From NCBI GenBank assembly GCA_013815685.1, contig JACDFR010000017.1:11505-64442 (forward strand): 52,938 bases of DNA, read 5' to 3'. Position 1 is the stretch's first letter; each line of letters begins with the position of its first letter. This document shows, one piece after another, positions 8,135 through 17,836 of this stretch. The stretch comes from Ramlibacter sp. Its GTDB lineage: Bacteria > Pseudomonadota > Gammaproteobacteria > Burkholderiales > Burkholderiaceae_C. The notes beneath the pieces are model-generated. The model saw only the letters and a list, made by a program, of their open reading frames with translations, was not told where the DNA came from and searched no databases. A program made the translations under genes and the position numbers.

Positions 8135-9037
8135 ATGGCCGTCACGCTCGAAGACAAGCTGGTCGTCGCGATTTCCTCACGTGCGCTTTTCAACTTCGAG
8201 GAGGAGAACTCGCTCTTCGAGAGCGGCGATCCCAAGGCCTACATGCGCCTGCAGCTGGAGCGCCTGGACGTGGCGGCCCGCCCGGGCATCGCGTTCTCGC
8301 TGATCAAGAAACTGCTGGCGTTCAACGACTCCACCACGCAACGCGTCGAGGTGGTGATCCTTTCGCGCAACGACCCGGTGTCCGGCATGCGCATCTTCCG
8401 CTCCGGCCACGCCAACGAGATCAAGCTCGAGCGCGGTGTGTTCACCCAGGGCCGCCCGCCCTTTCGCTACCTGCGGCCGCTGCGGGCCCACCTGTTCCTT
8501 TCGGCCAATGCCCAGGACGTGCGCGAAGCGCTGGCCGCCGGCTTCCCCGCCGCCCGGGTGCTCACCGAATCCGTGCTGGCGGGCAGCAACTACCCCAACG
8601 AAGTACGCATCGCCTTCGACGGTGACGCGGTGCTTTTCTCGGATGAAGCCGAGCGCGTGTACCAGGCCCAGGGACTGGACGCTTTCCAGCAGCATGAACT
8701 GAGCAAGGCGGCGCAACCCCTGCCCGAAGGTCCGTTCAAGCCCTTGCTGGCCGCCTTGCACCGCCTGCAGCAAGCCGGAACCCCCGAGATGCGCATCCGC
8801 ACTGCGCTGGTGACGGCCCGCAGCGCCCCGGCGCACGAGCGTGCCATCCGCACACTGATGGATTGGGACATCCGCGTGGACGAGGCCATGTTCCTGGGCG
8901 GCTTGGCCAAAGGCGAGTTCCTGCGCGAGTTCGAACCCGACTTCTTCTTCGACGACCAGACCGGCCATGTGGACCATGCGGCGCGGCATGTGCCTTCGGG
9001 CCACGTCGCCAGCGGAATTTCCAACCAGGAGCGCTGA
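8135..9037 (+). CDS. 5'-nucleotidase, cytosolic cN-I-like family
   Basis: This 300-residue soluble protein starts with the family hallmark LVVAISSRALFNFEEEN and continues with VEVVILSRNDPVSGMRIF, typical of the bacterial members related to eukaryotic cytosolic 5'-nucleotidase I. These haloacid-dehalogenase-like enzymes hydrolyse nucleoside monophosphates. The C-terminal GEFLREFEPDFFFDDQ is also characteristic. GGGGAG lies 9 bases before the ATG. It follows gspF by 14 bases, so the two may be co-transcribed, but no functional link is evident. It converges with the DMT transporter gene. Confidence 0.85.
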   Translation: MAVTLEDKLVVAISSRALFNFEEENSLFESGDPKAYMRLQLERLDVAARPGIAFSLIKKLLAFNDSTTQRVEVVILSRNDPVSGMRIFRSGHANEIKLERGVFTQGRPPFRYLRPLRAHLFLSANAQDVREALAAGFPAARVLTESVLAGSNYPNEVRIAFDGDAVLFSDEAERVYQAQGLDAFQQHELSKAAQPLPEGPFKPLLAALHRLQQAGTPEMRIRTALVTARSAPAHERAIRTLMDWDIRVDEAMFLGGLAKGEFLREFEPDFFFDDQTGHVDHAARHVPSGHVASGISNQER

Positions 9038-9056
9038 GGCCGGCGCAGTCCTGACC

Positions 9057-10004
9057 TCAGCCGCGCACCGCTGCGCGCGCTTCGCGGCGCGCGATCCAGA
9101 TCGTCGATGCGCAGATCACCACGCCACCGATGAGGGTGGAGCGGCTGGGGATGTCGGAGAAGACCAGCCATCCCAGCAGCGATGCCCACACCAGGTCGAG
9201 AAACTTGACCGACTGCGTGGCGGAGATGTCGGTGACAGTGAACGATCGGGCCAGGAAGTAGTGCCCCACACTACCCAGAAGGCCGCACGCCAAAAAGGTG
9301 AACCACTGTCCGACCGACGGCGTGCGCCAGGCCAGCAACGCCAGCGGCAAGCTGAACAGCGTGACCGTGATCGATTGCCAGGCGACGATGACCGAGGCCC
9401 GCTCGTAGCGCGTCAGTCCCTTGGTGATCAGGAACGATGCGGCGAAAACCGGTGAAGAGGCCAGCATCAGCAGGGTGTAGCCCCCGCCGGAGCCGCCCAG
9501 TTTGGGCGCCACCACGATCAGCACCCCGGCAAAGCCGATGAGCGCGGCCAGCCAGCGCTCCCAGCGCATGCGCTCGCCGAACATCCAGGCCGCGCCGAGC
9601 ATGATGAAGATCGGGCCGGTGAAGCCGATGGCGGTGGTGTCCGCCAAGGTGATGTGCGGGATGGCCGAGAACCACAGGAACAGGCCGAAGGTGTGCACTC
9701 CGCCGCGCATGAACTGCCCGCCGATGTTGCGCGGCCGATAGGCGGTCAGGCCGCTGCCAACGATCAAGGGGACCATCACCAGCAGCCCGAACAGATAACG
9801 CAGGAACTGGGTCTGGAACGGATCGAGCTGCAGCGTCAGGCCGCGCATCAGGGTGTTGAGGGCCACGAACGTGAGGCCCGCGGCCATGGACCACAACAGG
9901 CCCCGCACGGTGGGATCGAGCCGCGCCGCGCGCCGTTGTGCAATAGCGGCGTGGCGCATCAGCACGTTGCGGCGGGCGCGTCCGCTACCGTTTTGAACTG
10001 CCAC
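9057..10004 (-). CDS. DMT-family (EamA) transporter
   Basis: This integral membrane protein of about 315 residues has two EamA repeats and about ten helices (e.g. AAGLTFVALNTLMRGLTL, FGLFLWFSAIPHITLADTTA, the latter a conserved EamA element). Such proteins export metabolites or amino acids; the substrate is unknown. I place the start at GTG 10004 because GGAGA sits 6 bases upstream; ATG 9959 is an alternative that keeps all helices. The gene is divergent from the FMN-riboswitch region. A link to riboflavin export is possible by position but not supported by sequence. Confidence 0.8.
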   Translation of the reverse strand: MAVQNGSGRARRNVLMRHAAIAQRRAARLDPTVRGLLWSMAAGLTFVALNTLMRGLTLQLDPFQTQFLRYLFGLLVMVPLIVGSGLTAYRPRNIGGQFMRGGVHTFGLFLWFSAIPHITLADTTAIGFTGPIFIMLGAAWMFGERMRWERWLAALIGFAGVLIVVAPKLGGSGGGYTLLMLASSPVFAASFLITKGLTRYERASVIVAWQSITVTLFSLPLALLAWRTPSVGQWFTFLACGLLGSVGHYFLARSFTVTDISATQSVKFLDLVWASLLGWLVFSDIPSRSTLIGGVVICASTIWIARREARAAVRG

Positions 10005-10052
10005 GGCTGGTCTCCATCGCGACTGACTATAGCCCACGGCACGGTGGACATC

Positions 10053-10081
10053 CTGCAATTCTTGACGGAGTGATCTATAGT
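10053..10081 (+). promoter_or_regulatory. Probable promoter of the riboswitch leader
   Basis: CTGCAA (10053-10058), 17 bases, then TATAGT (10076-10081) fits a sigma-70 promoter that would start transcription at about 10088, exactly where the FMN element begins. The placement supports the riboswitch call and shows that the promoter end of the unit is intact. Confidence 0.5.
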
Positions 10082-10088
10082 GCCATTG

Positions 10089-10219
10089 TCTTCAGGGCGG
10101 GGTGGAATTCCCCACCGGCGGTAGGCGGCGCAAGCTGCAAGCCCGCGAGCGCTTCGCAGCCCACCAGGGCCGCGGAGGTCAGCAGACTCAGTCCAATTCT
10201 GAGGCCGACGGTCATAGTC
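10089..10219 (+). promoter_or_regulatory. FMN riboswitch (RFN element), 3' end missing
   Basis: The conserved RFN core is clear: TCTTCAGGGCGGGGTG, then ATTCCCCACCGGCGGT, AGCCCGCGAGCG, GGTCAGCAGACTC and GCCGACGGTCATAGTC. In intact elements the last block is followed by a strand like CGGATGNNAGAAG that closes the outer P1 helix with the first block. Here the core runs directly into ribB codons (GCA ATC CGC GCG GGC), so the P1 3' strand, the expression platform, the ribosome site and the ribB start are gone. FMN-controlled switching is therefore unlikely to work. Confidence 0.9.
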
Positions 10220-10809
10220 GCAATCCGCGCGGGCCGGCCCGTGCTGGTGCTCGACGATGCGCAGCGCGAGAACGAGGCCGACCTCATCTGCGCGGCCGAG
10301 CTCGTCAGCCCGGCCGTCATGGCCATGCTGATCCGCGAAGGCAGCGGCATCGTCTGCTTGTGCATCAAGCCTGACAAGGCCAGCGAACTGCGGCTGCGGC
10401 CGATGGTCGAGGTCAACCGCTCGCGCCATGCGACAGCATTCACGCAGTCGATCGAAGCCGCGCATGGGGTCAGTACCGGCGTCTGCGCCGCGGACCGGGT
10501 GCAGACCATCCAGTGCGCGTTGCGCTCGACCCTGGAGCGCAGCGAGATCGTCAGTCCCGGTCACGTGTTTCCCCTGATCGCGCGGGCCGGCGGGACGCTG
10601 GACGCGACGGCCATACCGAGGCGGCAGTCGACCTGCCCGCTCTCGCCGGCCTCGCGCCCGCCGGCGTGTTGTGCGAGTTGATGAACCCCGACGGCACCAT
10701 GGCCAGGGGCCAGCAGGTCGCCGACTTCGCGCGGGCACACGGCCTGCTGTGCACTACCGTCGAGCAGATCGCCGCTTGGCGGCGCACGACGGATCGGACA
10801 TCGCTATGA
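10220..10809 (+). pseudogene. ribB: ribB remnant (3,4-dihydroxy-2-butanone-4-phosphate synthase), N-terminal deletion and frameshift
   Basis: The reading frame gives AIRAGRPVLVLDDAQRENEA, then HATAFTQSIEAAHGVSTGVC and GHVFPLIARAGGTLD, all RibB hallmarks including the acidic RENEAD loop. At about 10600-10606 the frame slips: the next frame continues DGHTEAAVDL, LAPAGVLCEL and MNPDGTMARG to the stop at 10809. Restoring one C after the GAC codon would rejoin the two parts as L-D-R-D-G-H-T-E-A. About ten N-terminal residues and the start are also missing. RibB makes the four-carbon precursor of riboflavin. The gene is non-functional as written, unless both lesions are assembly errors. Confidence 0.88.
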
Positions 10810-10926
10810 CGGCGATAGCCCCCCATTTGCTCGGCCGTTGAGACCTCGGCATGTGGTCCTACAAAAACGTTGGGCGCGCGCCTTTACCGTGGCTGTCGGC
10901 AATTTCGCCCGTCGACCCCCACTGTC

Positions 10927-13350
10927 ATGCCCAAGTCCACCAAGCCCTCGACTCCCAAGCAGACCGCCGCGAAAGCGTCATCCCGAAACACGGACAGCGG
11001 ACCCGCCCGCGTGAGGCCGCAAGGGGCTGGCCTGCCGGCTGAAAAGATGGCCCAGGTCGAGGCCTTGGCCGCGGCCATCCCGCACAACCCGAACAAGCCC
11101 CCCGAGCACGGTTTCGCGAATGGCGTCGCGCCCGTCGCCGGTGCGACCGCGAAGCCGGCATCGCGCTTGCCGACCGGCAGCACATTGTCGGAAGAGAACG
11201 GCTCCGAGAAAACCGGCAGCGTCGCGTCCGAGGGCGTGAACTCGACGATCGAACCGCTGGACCGCGTGCGCGTCGATTCCAGCGGCCAGGTGCTCACCAC
11301 CAACCAGGGCGTGGCGATTGCCGACAACCAGAACTCGCTGAAGTACGGGGTGCGCGGCCCGGCACTTCTGGAAGACTTCATCTTGCGCGAGAAGATCACG
11401 CACTTCGACCATGAACGCATCCCCGAGCGTATCGTGCACGCCCGCGGTTCCGGCGCCCATGGGTTCTTCGAGTCCTATGAGTCACTGGCCGACATCACCA
11501 GGGCCGCGCCGTTCCAGGAGAAGGGCAAGGTCACACCCGTGTTCGTGCGATTCTCCACCGTGGCGGGCGAGCGCGGCTCCAAGGACACGGCCCGCGACGT
11601 GCGAGGTTTCGCGGTCAAGTTCTACACCGACGAAGGCAACTGGGACCTGGTGGGCAACAACATCCCGGTGTTCTTCATCCAGGACGCGATGAAGTTCCCC
11701 GACCTGGTCCATGCCCTGAAGCCCGAGCCGCATCACCAGATGCCGCAAGCGGCCAGCGCGCACGACACCTTCTGGGACTTCGTCTCGCTGATGCCCGAAT
11801 CGACGCACATGCTGATGTGGGTGATGAGCGACCGCGGTATTCCGCGCAGCTACGCCACGATGCAAGGCTTCGGCGTGCACAGCTTTCGCATGGTCAACCA
11901 GGCCGGCGAATCGGTCTTCGTCAAGTTCCACTGGACGCCGATGGCCGGCACGCATTCCTTGGTATGGGACGAGGCCGTGAAGATTTCGGGCGCCGATCCC
12001 GACTTCCACCGCCGCGACCTGTGGGAGCGCATCGAGGCCGGCGCCTTTCCCGAATACGAGCTGGCCCTCCAGGTGTTCACCGAGGAACAGGCTGAGCAGT
12101 TCAGCTTCGACATCCTGGATGCCACCAAGATCATTCCCGAAGAACTGGTGCCGCTGCGGCCAGTGGGCCGCATGGTGCTCAACCGCAACCCGGACAATTT
12201 CTTCGCCGAAACCGAGCAGGTGGCGTTCTGCACCGCGCACGTGGTGCCGGGCATCGACTTCTCCAACGATCCGTTGCTCGCCGGGCGCATCCACTCCTAT
12301 GTGGACACCCAGATCTCGCGCCTTGGCGGTCCCAACTTCCACGAGATTCCGGTCAATTCGCCAATCGCCCCGGTGCACAACAACCAGCGCGACGGCATGC
12401 ACCGCCAGGCCATCCACCGGGGCCGCGTGGCCTACGAGCCGAACTCGCTCGCCGGCGGCTGCCCCTTCCAGGCCGGTGCCGCGCAAGGCTTCGTCTCGGT
12501 TCCGGCGCGCATCCAGGCCAAGGAGGAACAGGGCAAGGTGCGCGCCAAGCCCGAGAAGTTTGCCGACCATTACACCCAGGCACGCCTGTTCTTCGAGAGC
12601 CAGACGCCGGTCGAGCAGGACCATATCGCCAACGCTTTCCGGTTCGAGCTGTCCAAGGTGACGGTGCCGGCGATCCGCGAGCGCACGGTCGCGATGCTGC
12701 GCAATGCTTCGGAACCGCTTGCAAAAAAGGTTGCGATGGGCCTGGGCATGGACCCGATGCCCGCGCCCTTGCCACTGGCGCTGCCCAACCCGGCCGAACC
12801 GGAGGTGCGCAAGTCGCCGGCGCTGTCGCTGCTGGCGCGCCCCGGGGACGGTTCACTCAAAGGCCGCAAGGTCGCGGTGCTGGTCGCGCCGGGCGTCGAA
12901 GGCGCGTCGATCGCCATGGCGCAGGCGGCCCTGCTCGAGCAGGGCGCCGTGGCGCGCCTGGTGGGCACGCGGATCGGCCCCATGCCCACCACTGCCGGCG
13001 ATGTGCTGGACGCCGACGCGTCGCTTGAAAACGAGCCGGGCTTCCTGTTCGACGGGCTGATCCTGCCCGACGGGGACGAGGCGGTGGCGGCGCTCGCGCA
13101 GGACGGCCACACGATGGAATTCATCAAGGACCAGTTCCGCCATTGCAAGACCATCCTGGCCCTGGGCGCCTCGCGCCTGCTGCTGGCCAAGGCAGGACTG
13201 CCGATCAGCATGGACAAGAGCCAGGCCCAGGGCGGCACAGGCCTCATCGTCGCCGACGCGGGCGAGGCGGGCAAGGCGCTCGAGGCCTTCATCGCGGGCA
13301 TGGCCCGGCACCGGCATTTCGGCCGCGAGATGGATCCGCCGCTGCTTTGA
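10927..13350 (+). CDS. katE: Large-subunit catalase HPII
   Basis: This 807-residue monofunctional heme catalase destroys hydrogen peroxide in the cytoplasm. The distal-histidine motif [16 protein letters not shown], the NAD-free large-clade core [20 protein letters not shown], and the proximal heme-ligand motif [14 protein letters not shown] are all present. After about residue 620 there is a DJ-1/PfpI-like domain ([20 protein letters not shown]), diagnostic of clade-2 HPII enzymes. The first 90 residues are a lysine/proline-rich extension ([20 protein letters not shown]). ATG 10927 is chosen because upstream codons lack a ribosome site, although none is obvious here either. A hemerythrin gene follows 34 bases on. 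Confidence 0.95.
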   Translation: MPKSTKPSTPKQTAAKASSRNTDSGPARVRPQGAGLPAEKMAQVEALAAAIPHNPNKPPEHGFANGVAPVAGATAKPASRLPTGSTLSEENGSEKTGSVASEGVNSTIEPLDRVRVDSSGQVLTTNQGVAIADNQNSLKYGVRGPALLEDFILREKITHFDHERIPERIVHARGSGAHGFFESYESLADITRAAPFQEKGKVTPVFVRFSTVAGERGSKDTARDVRGFAVKFYTDEGNWDLVGNNIPVFFIQDAMKFPDLVHALKPEPHHQMPQAASAHDTFWDFVSLMPESTHMLMWVMSDRGIPRSYATMQGFGVHSFRMVNQAGESVFVKFHWTPMAGTHSLVWDEAVKISGADPDFHRRDLWERIEAGAFPEYELALQVFTEEQAEQFSFDILDATKIIPEELVPLRPVGRMVLNRNPDNFFAETEQVAFCTAHVVPGIDFSNDPLLAGRIHSYVDTQISRLGGPNFHEIPVNSPIAPVHNNQRDGMHRQAIHRGRVAYEPNSLAGGCPFQAGAAQGFVSVPARIQAKEEQGKVRAKPEKFADHYTQARLFFESQTPVEQDHIANAFRFELSKVTVPAIRERTVAMLRNASEPLAKKVAMGLGMDPMPAPLPLALPNPAEPEVRKSPALSLLARPGDGSLKGRKVAVLVAPGVEGASIAMAQAALLEQGAVARLVGTRIGPMPTTAGDVLDADASLENEPGFLFDGLILPDGDEAVAALAQDGHTMEFIKDQFRHCKTILALGASRLLLAKAGLPISMDKSQAQGGTGLIVADAGEAGKALEAFIAGMARHRHFGREMDPPLL

Positions 13351-13384
13351 AACCCGACCTCAACCCTACACAGGAAAACCACCA

Positions 13385-13882
13385 ATGCCCACTCTCGCCA
13401 ACAAAGACGCGTGCCAGCTGCTCGACGCCGATCACATTGCCGTCAAGTACCTGTTCGTGGAATACGCCCGGCTGGCGGCGGCAGCCGCCAGCCCGAACGG
13501 CCGCGGCCCCGACCGCAAGGTCATCGCGATGAAGATCTGCGACGAACTGACCGTGCACGCGCGGATCGAGGAGGAGATCTTCTACCCGGCGCTGCAGGGC
13601 GCCCTGCCCGATGCATCGGACTTGCTGGAGGAAGCGCAAGCCGAACACCAGCAGGTCAAGGTCATGATTGCGCAGCTCCAGGCCATGGGCACGGCCGACG
13701 TGTCGATGGATGCGCTGGTGGCCGAGCTGAACCGCGCTATCGAACACCACGTGAAGGAAGAGCGCGACGAGCTGTTCCCCAAGGCCAAGGCGGCGCGAGG
13801 CCTGGACCTCGACGCGCTGGGCGTGCAAATGCGCGAGCGTCAGCAGGCGCTGGAAAAAGATCCGGCCGCAGCGGCGGCCTGA
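13385..13882 (+). CDS. Hemerythrin (HHE) domain protein
   Basis: This 165-residue helical protein has the metal-ligand pattern of HHE cation-binding proteins: DADHIAVK near residue 17, VHARIEEEIFYP near 59, AEHQQVK near 87 and EHHVKEERDELFP near 120. Bacterial members bind a di-iron centre and are linked to oxygen, nitric-oxide or peroxide stress. Its position directly after katE with a good ribosome site (ACAGGAAAACCACC) suggests co-expression in oxidative-stress defence (inference). Confidence 0.88.
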   Translation: MPTLANKDACQLLDADHIAVKYLFVEYARLAAAAASPNGRGPDRKVIAMKICDELTVHARIEEEIFYPALQGALPDASDLLEEAQAEHQQVKVMIAQLQAMGTADVSMDALVAELNRAIEHHVKEERDELFPKAKAARGLDLDALGVQMRERQQALEKDPAAAAA

Positions 13883-13942
13883 GCCCGGTCGACCGTTCCG
13901 GCCTTGTTGAACAGGCTCGAAGCGCCTTCGGATGGTCGGCGA

Positions 13943-14484
13943 ACCATGAAAGGAGGCGCCTCGCGGCCTCGGTGACGGTCGCTTCATCTGCAGCATAGGA
14001 AAAGCGCATAGTGCTGCGGCCGCGCAGCTGGTCAAAGTCCACGCCCGGCGTCACCGCAACGCCGATCTCGTCGAGGATACGGCGGCAGGAAGCGGGGCTG
14101 TCGTCAGTCCAAGACGAGATGTCCGTGTATAGATAGAAGGCGCTGTCGGGGGAGGGGTAGCCTGGTGCGGGCACCGCGACGCGCGCGCCGCGGTCGAAAG
14201 CCGCGAGAAAGGACAGGAGCAAAGGCGCCGGAAGAGCCAGGCGTCAGGACAATGCGCTCGGCATCTGCGTTGACGCGCTGGGTACGCGCGTAGTGATTTG
14301 CGATCGCCTGCCGCAGCGCCGGGAGACCCAGCGCGACTGTATAGCCCAGCTTGTCGTCGCGCAGTACGCGCTCGGCGGCGGCGAGCACCGCCGCGGGCGC
14401 CCCGGTGCCCGGCTGACCGACCTCGAGATGAAGCACTTCCTTGCCGGCCGATGCACGCTCAGCGGCGGCTTGCATCACGTCCAT
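13943..14484 (-). pseudogene. Class I/II PLP aminotransferase remnant with frameshift and large internal deletion
   Basis: Read on the minus strand, VVMDVMQAAAERASAGKEV, LHLEVGQPGTGAPAAVLAAA and GYTVALGLPALRQAIANHY are the N-terminus of an AspC/AatA-like aminotransferase, ending at TPGSSGAF near 14221. The next frame supplies LLSFLAAFDRGARVAVPAPG, then jumps at about 14147 straight to the C-terminus (DSAFYLYTDISSWTDDSPAS, STMRFSYAADEATVTEAARR). Roughly 200 central residues, including the PLP-binding lysine region, are missing. Function is lost. Confidence 0.85.
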
Positions 14485-14597
14485 TACAACGAAGGGGAAC
14501 GGGAAGAGGGGTAAAACATGGCTTGCCTTCAGTCTAGAGTGGGAAGAGGTTCGCCTACGGACGCTGCGGGGAGAAGAGCACCGGCGCATCTCGGCGC

Positions 14598-14925
14598 CGA
14601 GCACGCGCCCAAGGTTCGCGATGATCTGCGGCTGCGTCGTCTGCGAGGCGTATTCGATAAAGTAGGAGCTGCACAATGATGCGAGCGGTCGACCCTCATG
14701 CTCCAGGCCGTAGTAAAAGTAGCCTTGCAGTAGCTTGGTCGGCCATAGCGGCTCGTGCGCATAGATCTGCTCGCGATTGACGCCGACTTTCTCGAGGTCG
14801 GCGGCGAACATCGCGTCGTGCAGCATCTCGTCACCCGTGTACTCGCACCACTTCTTGGCCAAGCGCGGGTTGTGTTGCGCGAAATAGTGGATTGTGAGCG
14901 CGTCGATGGTGCGCTTCATCCGCAC
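14598..14925 (-). pseudogene. Truncated heme-oxygenase-like / iron-containing redox enzyme fragment
   Basis: About 110 residues beginning MKRTIDALTIHYFAQHNP and including GDEMLHDAMFAADLEKVG and LLQGYFYYGLEHEG look like an all-helical heme-oxygenase-fold (TENA/PqqC/HDO-like) protein with an acidic/histidine pattern. Homology breaks off near 14600 and the frame runs on into unrelated residues and then the aminotransferase remnant. The C-terminal metal-ligand half is missing. I recognise the fold by eye only; the family is uncertain. Confidence 0.4.
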
Positions 14926-15362
14926 CCGTTCGTTGGACAGATGTATGCAACTGCCCTATTATTCACCCGACAACGCCGCAACAGTGGCGATCAGGGAGGG
15001 AAAGTTGGAATTGTTCGTGGAGGGCGGCGCTGCGGCGCGTCTGCTGCCTTCGTCCGGTGGGGTCAGGGAATGTGCACTCGCCTGGAAGCGCTTGAGCAAC
15101 TTTTCCTTCCGCGTCGAGGGCCGCGAAGCATCCAACCATTCCAGCGCACCTTTCGCACATGCAGCTGGCATCACGGGTAAGCCGCCGCGCGTGAGGTTCC
15201 GACTGTCAGCGGAGCTTGATTCGAGCGGGGGATCGCTGAAGCTGTTCGCCACTTACGTTCGCGACCTGGCGGCGCGGCGAGATACCGACGACCACACTTC
15301 GTATGTGTCACGTCCGCCGGGCGATTTCGCGTCAGCTGGACGCATTTCTCCATGAAGCTGCC
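14926..15362. other. 437-base stretch without a confidently recognised gene
   Basis: An open frame on the plus strand spans 14894-15355 (153 codons; YYSPDNAATVAIREGKLELF is one segment) and shorter frames exist on the minus strand. None shows a motif or family I recognise, and none has a clear ribosome site. The stretch separates the gene debris on its left from the serine hydrolase and probably holds the promoter of the operon that follows, but no convincing -35/-10 pair stands out. Confidence 0.4.
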
Positions 15363-16577
15363 ATGAAAATCAGGAAGATCGCCCTTGGCCTCATTGCCGC
15401 GCTCACCGCCGCCGGCGCTGTTGGCTGGTTTTCGCTCGACAAGGAGACCCGCGGGTTGCTCGCCAGCCTGCCCACTAACCGCGACCTGCTATTTTGGAGT
15501 CGGCCGCAGCGCGACGCAGCCTTCCGAGCGCTGGATCGAATCTCTCTGCTTGCCAAATGGCGCGTCGTGCAAGCCAGCGGTACGCCTTCACCGTTGCCGC
15601 CCGGGCCGCCCCTCACTCTGTCCGTGGACGTCGATGCCTATATGGCCGGCCAGCGTAGCGCCGCTCTCCTGATCGTCCACGACGGCAAGTTGCGCCTGGA
15701 GCGCTACGGCCTGGGATTCGATCGCAACGGCCGCTGGACGAGTTTTTCAGTGGCCAAGGCGTTCACGTCCACGCTGGTGGGTGCCGCCGTGCGCGACGGG
15801 CACATCAAGAGCATCGACGACAAAGTCAGTTCCTATATCCCGGAAATGAAGGGTTCCGCGTACGACGACGTGAGTATCCGGCAGCTTCTGACGATGACCT
15901 CCGGCGTCAAGTGGAACGAGAACTACGCTGACCCGAATTCCGATGTGGCGCGTTTCAACAACCACAAGCCCGAGGAGGGCGTGAGCGCGCTCGTGAGCTA
16001 CATGCGCAGTCTGCCGCGCGCCGTTGCGCCAGGCACGCGCTGGAACTACAGTACCGGGGAAACTAATCTCGTCAGCCTCCTCGTGAGCAACGCCGTCAAG
16101 AAGCCTCTTGCCGATTACCTCGCCGAGAAGATTTGGGTGCCGGCTGGCATGGAGCAACAAGCCACGTGGTTGCTCAGCAAAGCCGACCATGAGATCAGCG
16201 GCTGCTGTATTCAGGCCACCGCCCGGGACTATGCGCGAATGGGCCAGTTCATCCTCGGCGGCGCGCGCATCCATGGCCGGAGCATTCTGCCCGACGGCTA
16301 CTTAGCCGAAGCGACAGCCCAACAAACGAGCATCGGTCAAGAAGGCCGGGGCTACGGGTACCAATGGTGGACGTACGCCGATGGCGCCTTCGCAGCCCGC
16401 GGCATCTTCGGCCAGGGTATTTTTGTCGACCCGAGACGCAAGCTCGTGATCGCCTCCAACGCTAACTGGGCAGGCGGCGCAAGAGATCGCACGGCCAGCG
16501 ACGCGCGTGAGAACTTCTATCAGGCAGTGCGAAAAGCGCTCGACGACGAGGCGGCAGCAGTGCCTGCGAAGCCTTGA
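15363..16577 (+). CDS. Serine hydrolase of the class C beta-lactamase / penicillin-binding-protein fold
   Basis: This protein of about 404 residues has an N-terminal hydrophobic segment (KIALGLIAALTAAGAVGWF), so it is probably anchored or exported. The nucleophile motif is S129-V-A-K132, the second motif Y229-S-T-G replaces the usual Y-x-N, and FGQGIFVDP near 350 takes the place of the H/K-x-G motif. Relatives include esterases, D-aminopeptidases and 6-aminohexanoate-dimer hydrolases. It is the first gene of the co-oriented cluster: its stop overlaps the TTG start of the ATP-grasp gene. GC content appears higher than in the genes that follow. Substrate unknown. Confidence 0.88.
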   Translation: MKIRKIALGLIAALTAAGAVGWFSLDKETRGLLASLPTNRDLLFWSRPQRDAAFRALDRISLLAKWRVVQASGTPSPLPPGPPLTLSVDVDAYMAGQRSAALLIVHDGKLRLERYGLGFDRNGRWTSFSVAKAFTSTLVGAAVRDGHIKSIDDKVSSYIPEMKGSAYDDVSIRQLLTMTSGVKWNENYADPNSDVARFNNHKPEEGVSALVSYMRSLPRAVAPGTRWNYSTGETNLVSLLVSNAVKKPLADYLAEKIWVPAGMEQQATWLLSKADHEISGCCIQATARDYARMGQFILGGARIHGRSILPDGYLAEATAQQTSIGQEGRGYGYQWWTYADGAFAARGIFGQGIFVDPRRKLVIASNANWAGGARDRTASDARENFYQAVRKALDDEAAAVPAKP

Positions 16578-17836
16578 CTCCAGCCAGCCCATCGGACTCA
16601 CCTCTGGCGGGAAGCGTGAGTCAAAGCCCTGTCGTTGTGACATCCGCGGGTACGCGAATCGGCTTCAACGTCGCGAAAAGCCTTGTTGCTTGTGGACGTA
16701 AGGTAGTTGCAGTTGGCACCCAGGTACCGACTATGTGCCGTTCGATAGATGGCGTCATTGCTGACTATGGTTTAGGGGACCCTTTTGAGAATCCTCATCG
16801 TTACATCGAGGGACTTAAAACGATTCTGCAAAGGCACAACGCATCAGTACTTCTTCCGGTTCATGAAGAGATATTCATCGTCTCAGAACACCTCCCCTTT
16901 TTTGAGAAATTCGGCACCAAAGTCTGTTGCCCGCTGCTAACTACGCTCAAATCGCTGCACGACAAAGGCAATGCTCCTTTGTTCGCTGGTCAAGCAAACG
17001 TCCCTGTTCCGACAACACTTGTCCCTGATACGGCGGGGGATTTCCGCAAAGCTTGTAAAGATGTCGGTCTCCCGCTGGTGATCAAGCCTCGATGGTCTTC
17101 AGGCGCACAAGGCATTGAGCTTCTCAATCACCACGAAGAAGTAAGCCAAGCGTGCAAACGGTTTGACCGCGAACCCCCCAGGGGCCGGTTCATTGTCCAG
17201 CAGGCCGTCCCGGGGTACGGTGCTGGCGTTGGCGTCTTAGTTCACAACAAGCGAGTCTTGGCCGTTGCCGGGCACTCGCGGATCAGAGAAATCCCGATCT
17301 CTGGCGGAACCTCTACCGCCAGAAAGACGCTTTTTGATGACCGTCTTCTCGATGCTGCACAGCGGCTGATTGAGGCAAGTTGCTTCGATGGTGGATTGTG
17401 CATGCTCGAGTTCCGCGTTCACGACGCAAGCAATTGCTTTTGGTTTCTTGAATTTAACCCGCGATATTGGGGAGGGGTCTCAACAGAGATCCAGTCAGGG
17501 GTGGACTTCCCGAAACTTCAACTCGACGCCCACGAGGAGCGCCTTCCGGCCGGAATCGTCGTGGCTGAGCTCCTGGCCGAGACACGATGGCTCCTAGGAG
17601 AACTTCGAGTTGCCTATGAGCTTTTGAGCCACGGACAATTTCAGCGGCTCCTTGGAATGTTGCGCGTTGCACCTCGGCATCGGTTGTATGTTGAAGACTT
17701 TGGCAGCCGTCGGTATCTTGCGTTTTTCAACGAGTTGAGAGAGTACTTGCGGTCACTGCGTCTCTACGGCAATTTTGGAGGAGCCTCCTGCGCGAAGAAA
17801 ACGTACTTTGACCAACTGATGAAGGAAGAGGCATGA
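16574..17836 (+). CDS. ATP-grasp carboxylate ligase (COG3919-like)
   Basis: This protein of up to 420 residues has an N-terminal Rossmann-like part (VVVTSAGTRIGFNVAKSL), an ATP-grasp nucleotide loop (VIKPRWSSGAQG, K171) and the metal-binding element EFNPRYWGGV at 293-302. ATP-grasp enzymes join a carboxylate, via an acyl phosphate, to an amine, thiol or alcohol. The last 100 residues are a helical extension of unknown role. The start is uncertain: TTG 16574 overlaps the preceding stop as TTGA; GTG 16616 would also retain the domain and has GGGAAG nearby. It overlaps the next gene by ATGA. The cluster context suggests it builds an amide or ester on a lipid or amino acid (inference). Confidence 0.85.
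   Translation: MTPASPSDSPLAGSVSQSPVVVTSAGTRIGFNVAKSLVACGRKVVAVGTQVPTMCRSIDGVIADYGLGDPFENPHRYIEGLKTILQRHNASVLLPVHEEIFIVSEHLPFFEKFGTKVCCPLLTTLKSLHDKGNAPLFAGQANVPVPTTLVPDTAGDFRKACKDVGLPLVIKPRWSSGAQGIELLNHHEEVSQACKRFDREPPRGRFIVQQAVPGYGAGVGVLVHNKRVLAVAGHSRIREIPISGGTSTARKTLFDDRLLDAAQRLIEASCFDGGLCMLEFRVHDASNCFWFLEFNPRYWGGVSTEIQSGVDFPKLQLDAHEERLPAGIVVAELLAETRWLLGELRVAYELLSHGQFQRLLGMLRVAPRHRLYVEDFGSRRYLAFFNELREYLRSLRLYGNFGGASCAKKTYFDQLMKEEA

Noticed and set aside
10070..10681. An intact 203-residue RibB starting at GTG 10070
   Set aside because: The first 50 codons would be the riboswitch core, and the C-terminus after residue 180 is out of frame with the conserved GHTEA region.
11482..12624. 380-codon minus-strand frame opposite katE
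   Set aside because: Histidine- and glycine-rich shadow of the catalase gene.
14894..15355. 153-codon frame on the plus strand before the serine hydrolase
   Set aside because: No motif, no ribosome site and poor codon pattern; it is described only as an unassigned stretch.
15363..16577. Beta-lactamase conferring resistance
   Set aside because: The SxxK fold is shared by esterases and peptidases; Y-S-T replaces Y-x-N and the third motif is not K-T-G, so an antibiotic-resistance claim is not supported.
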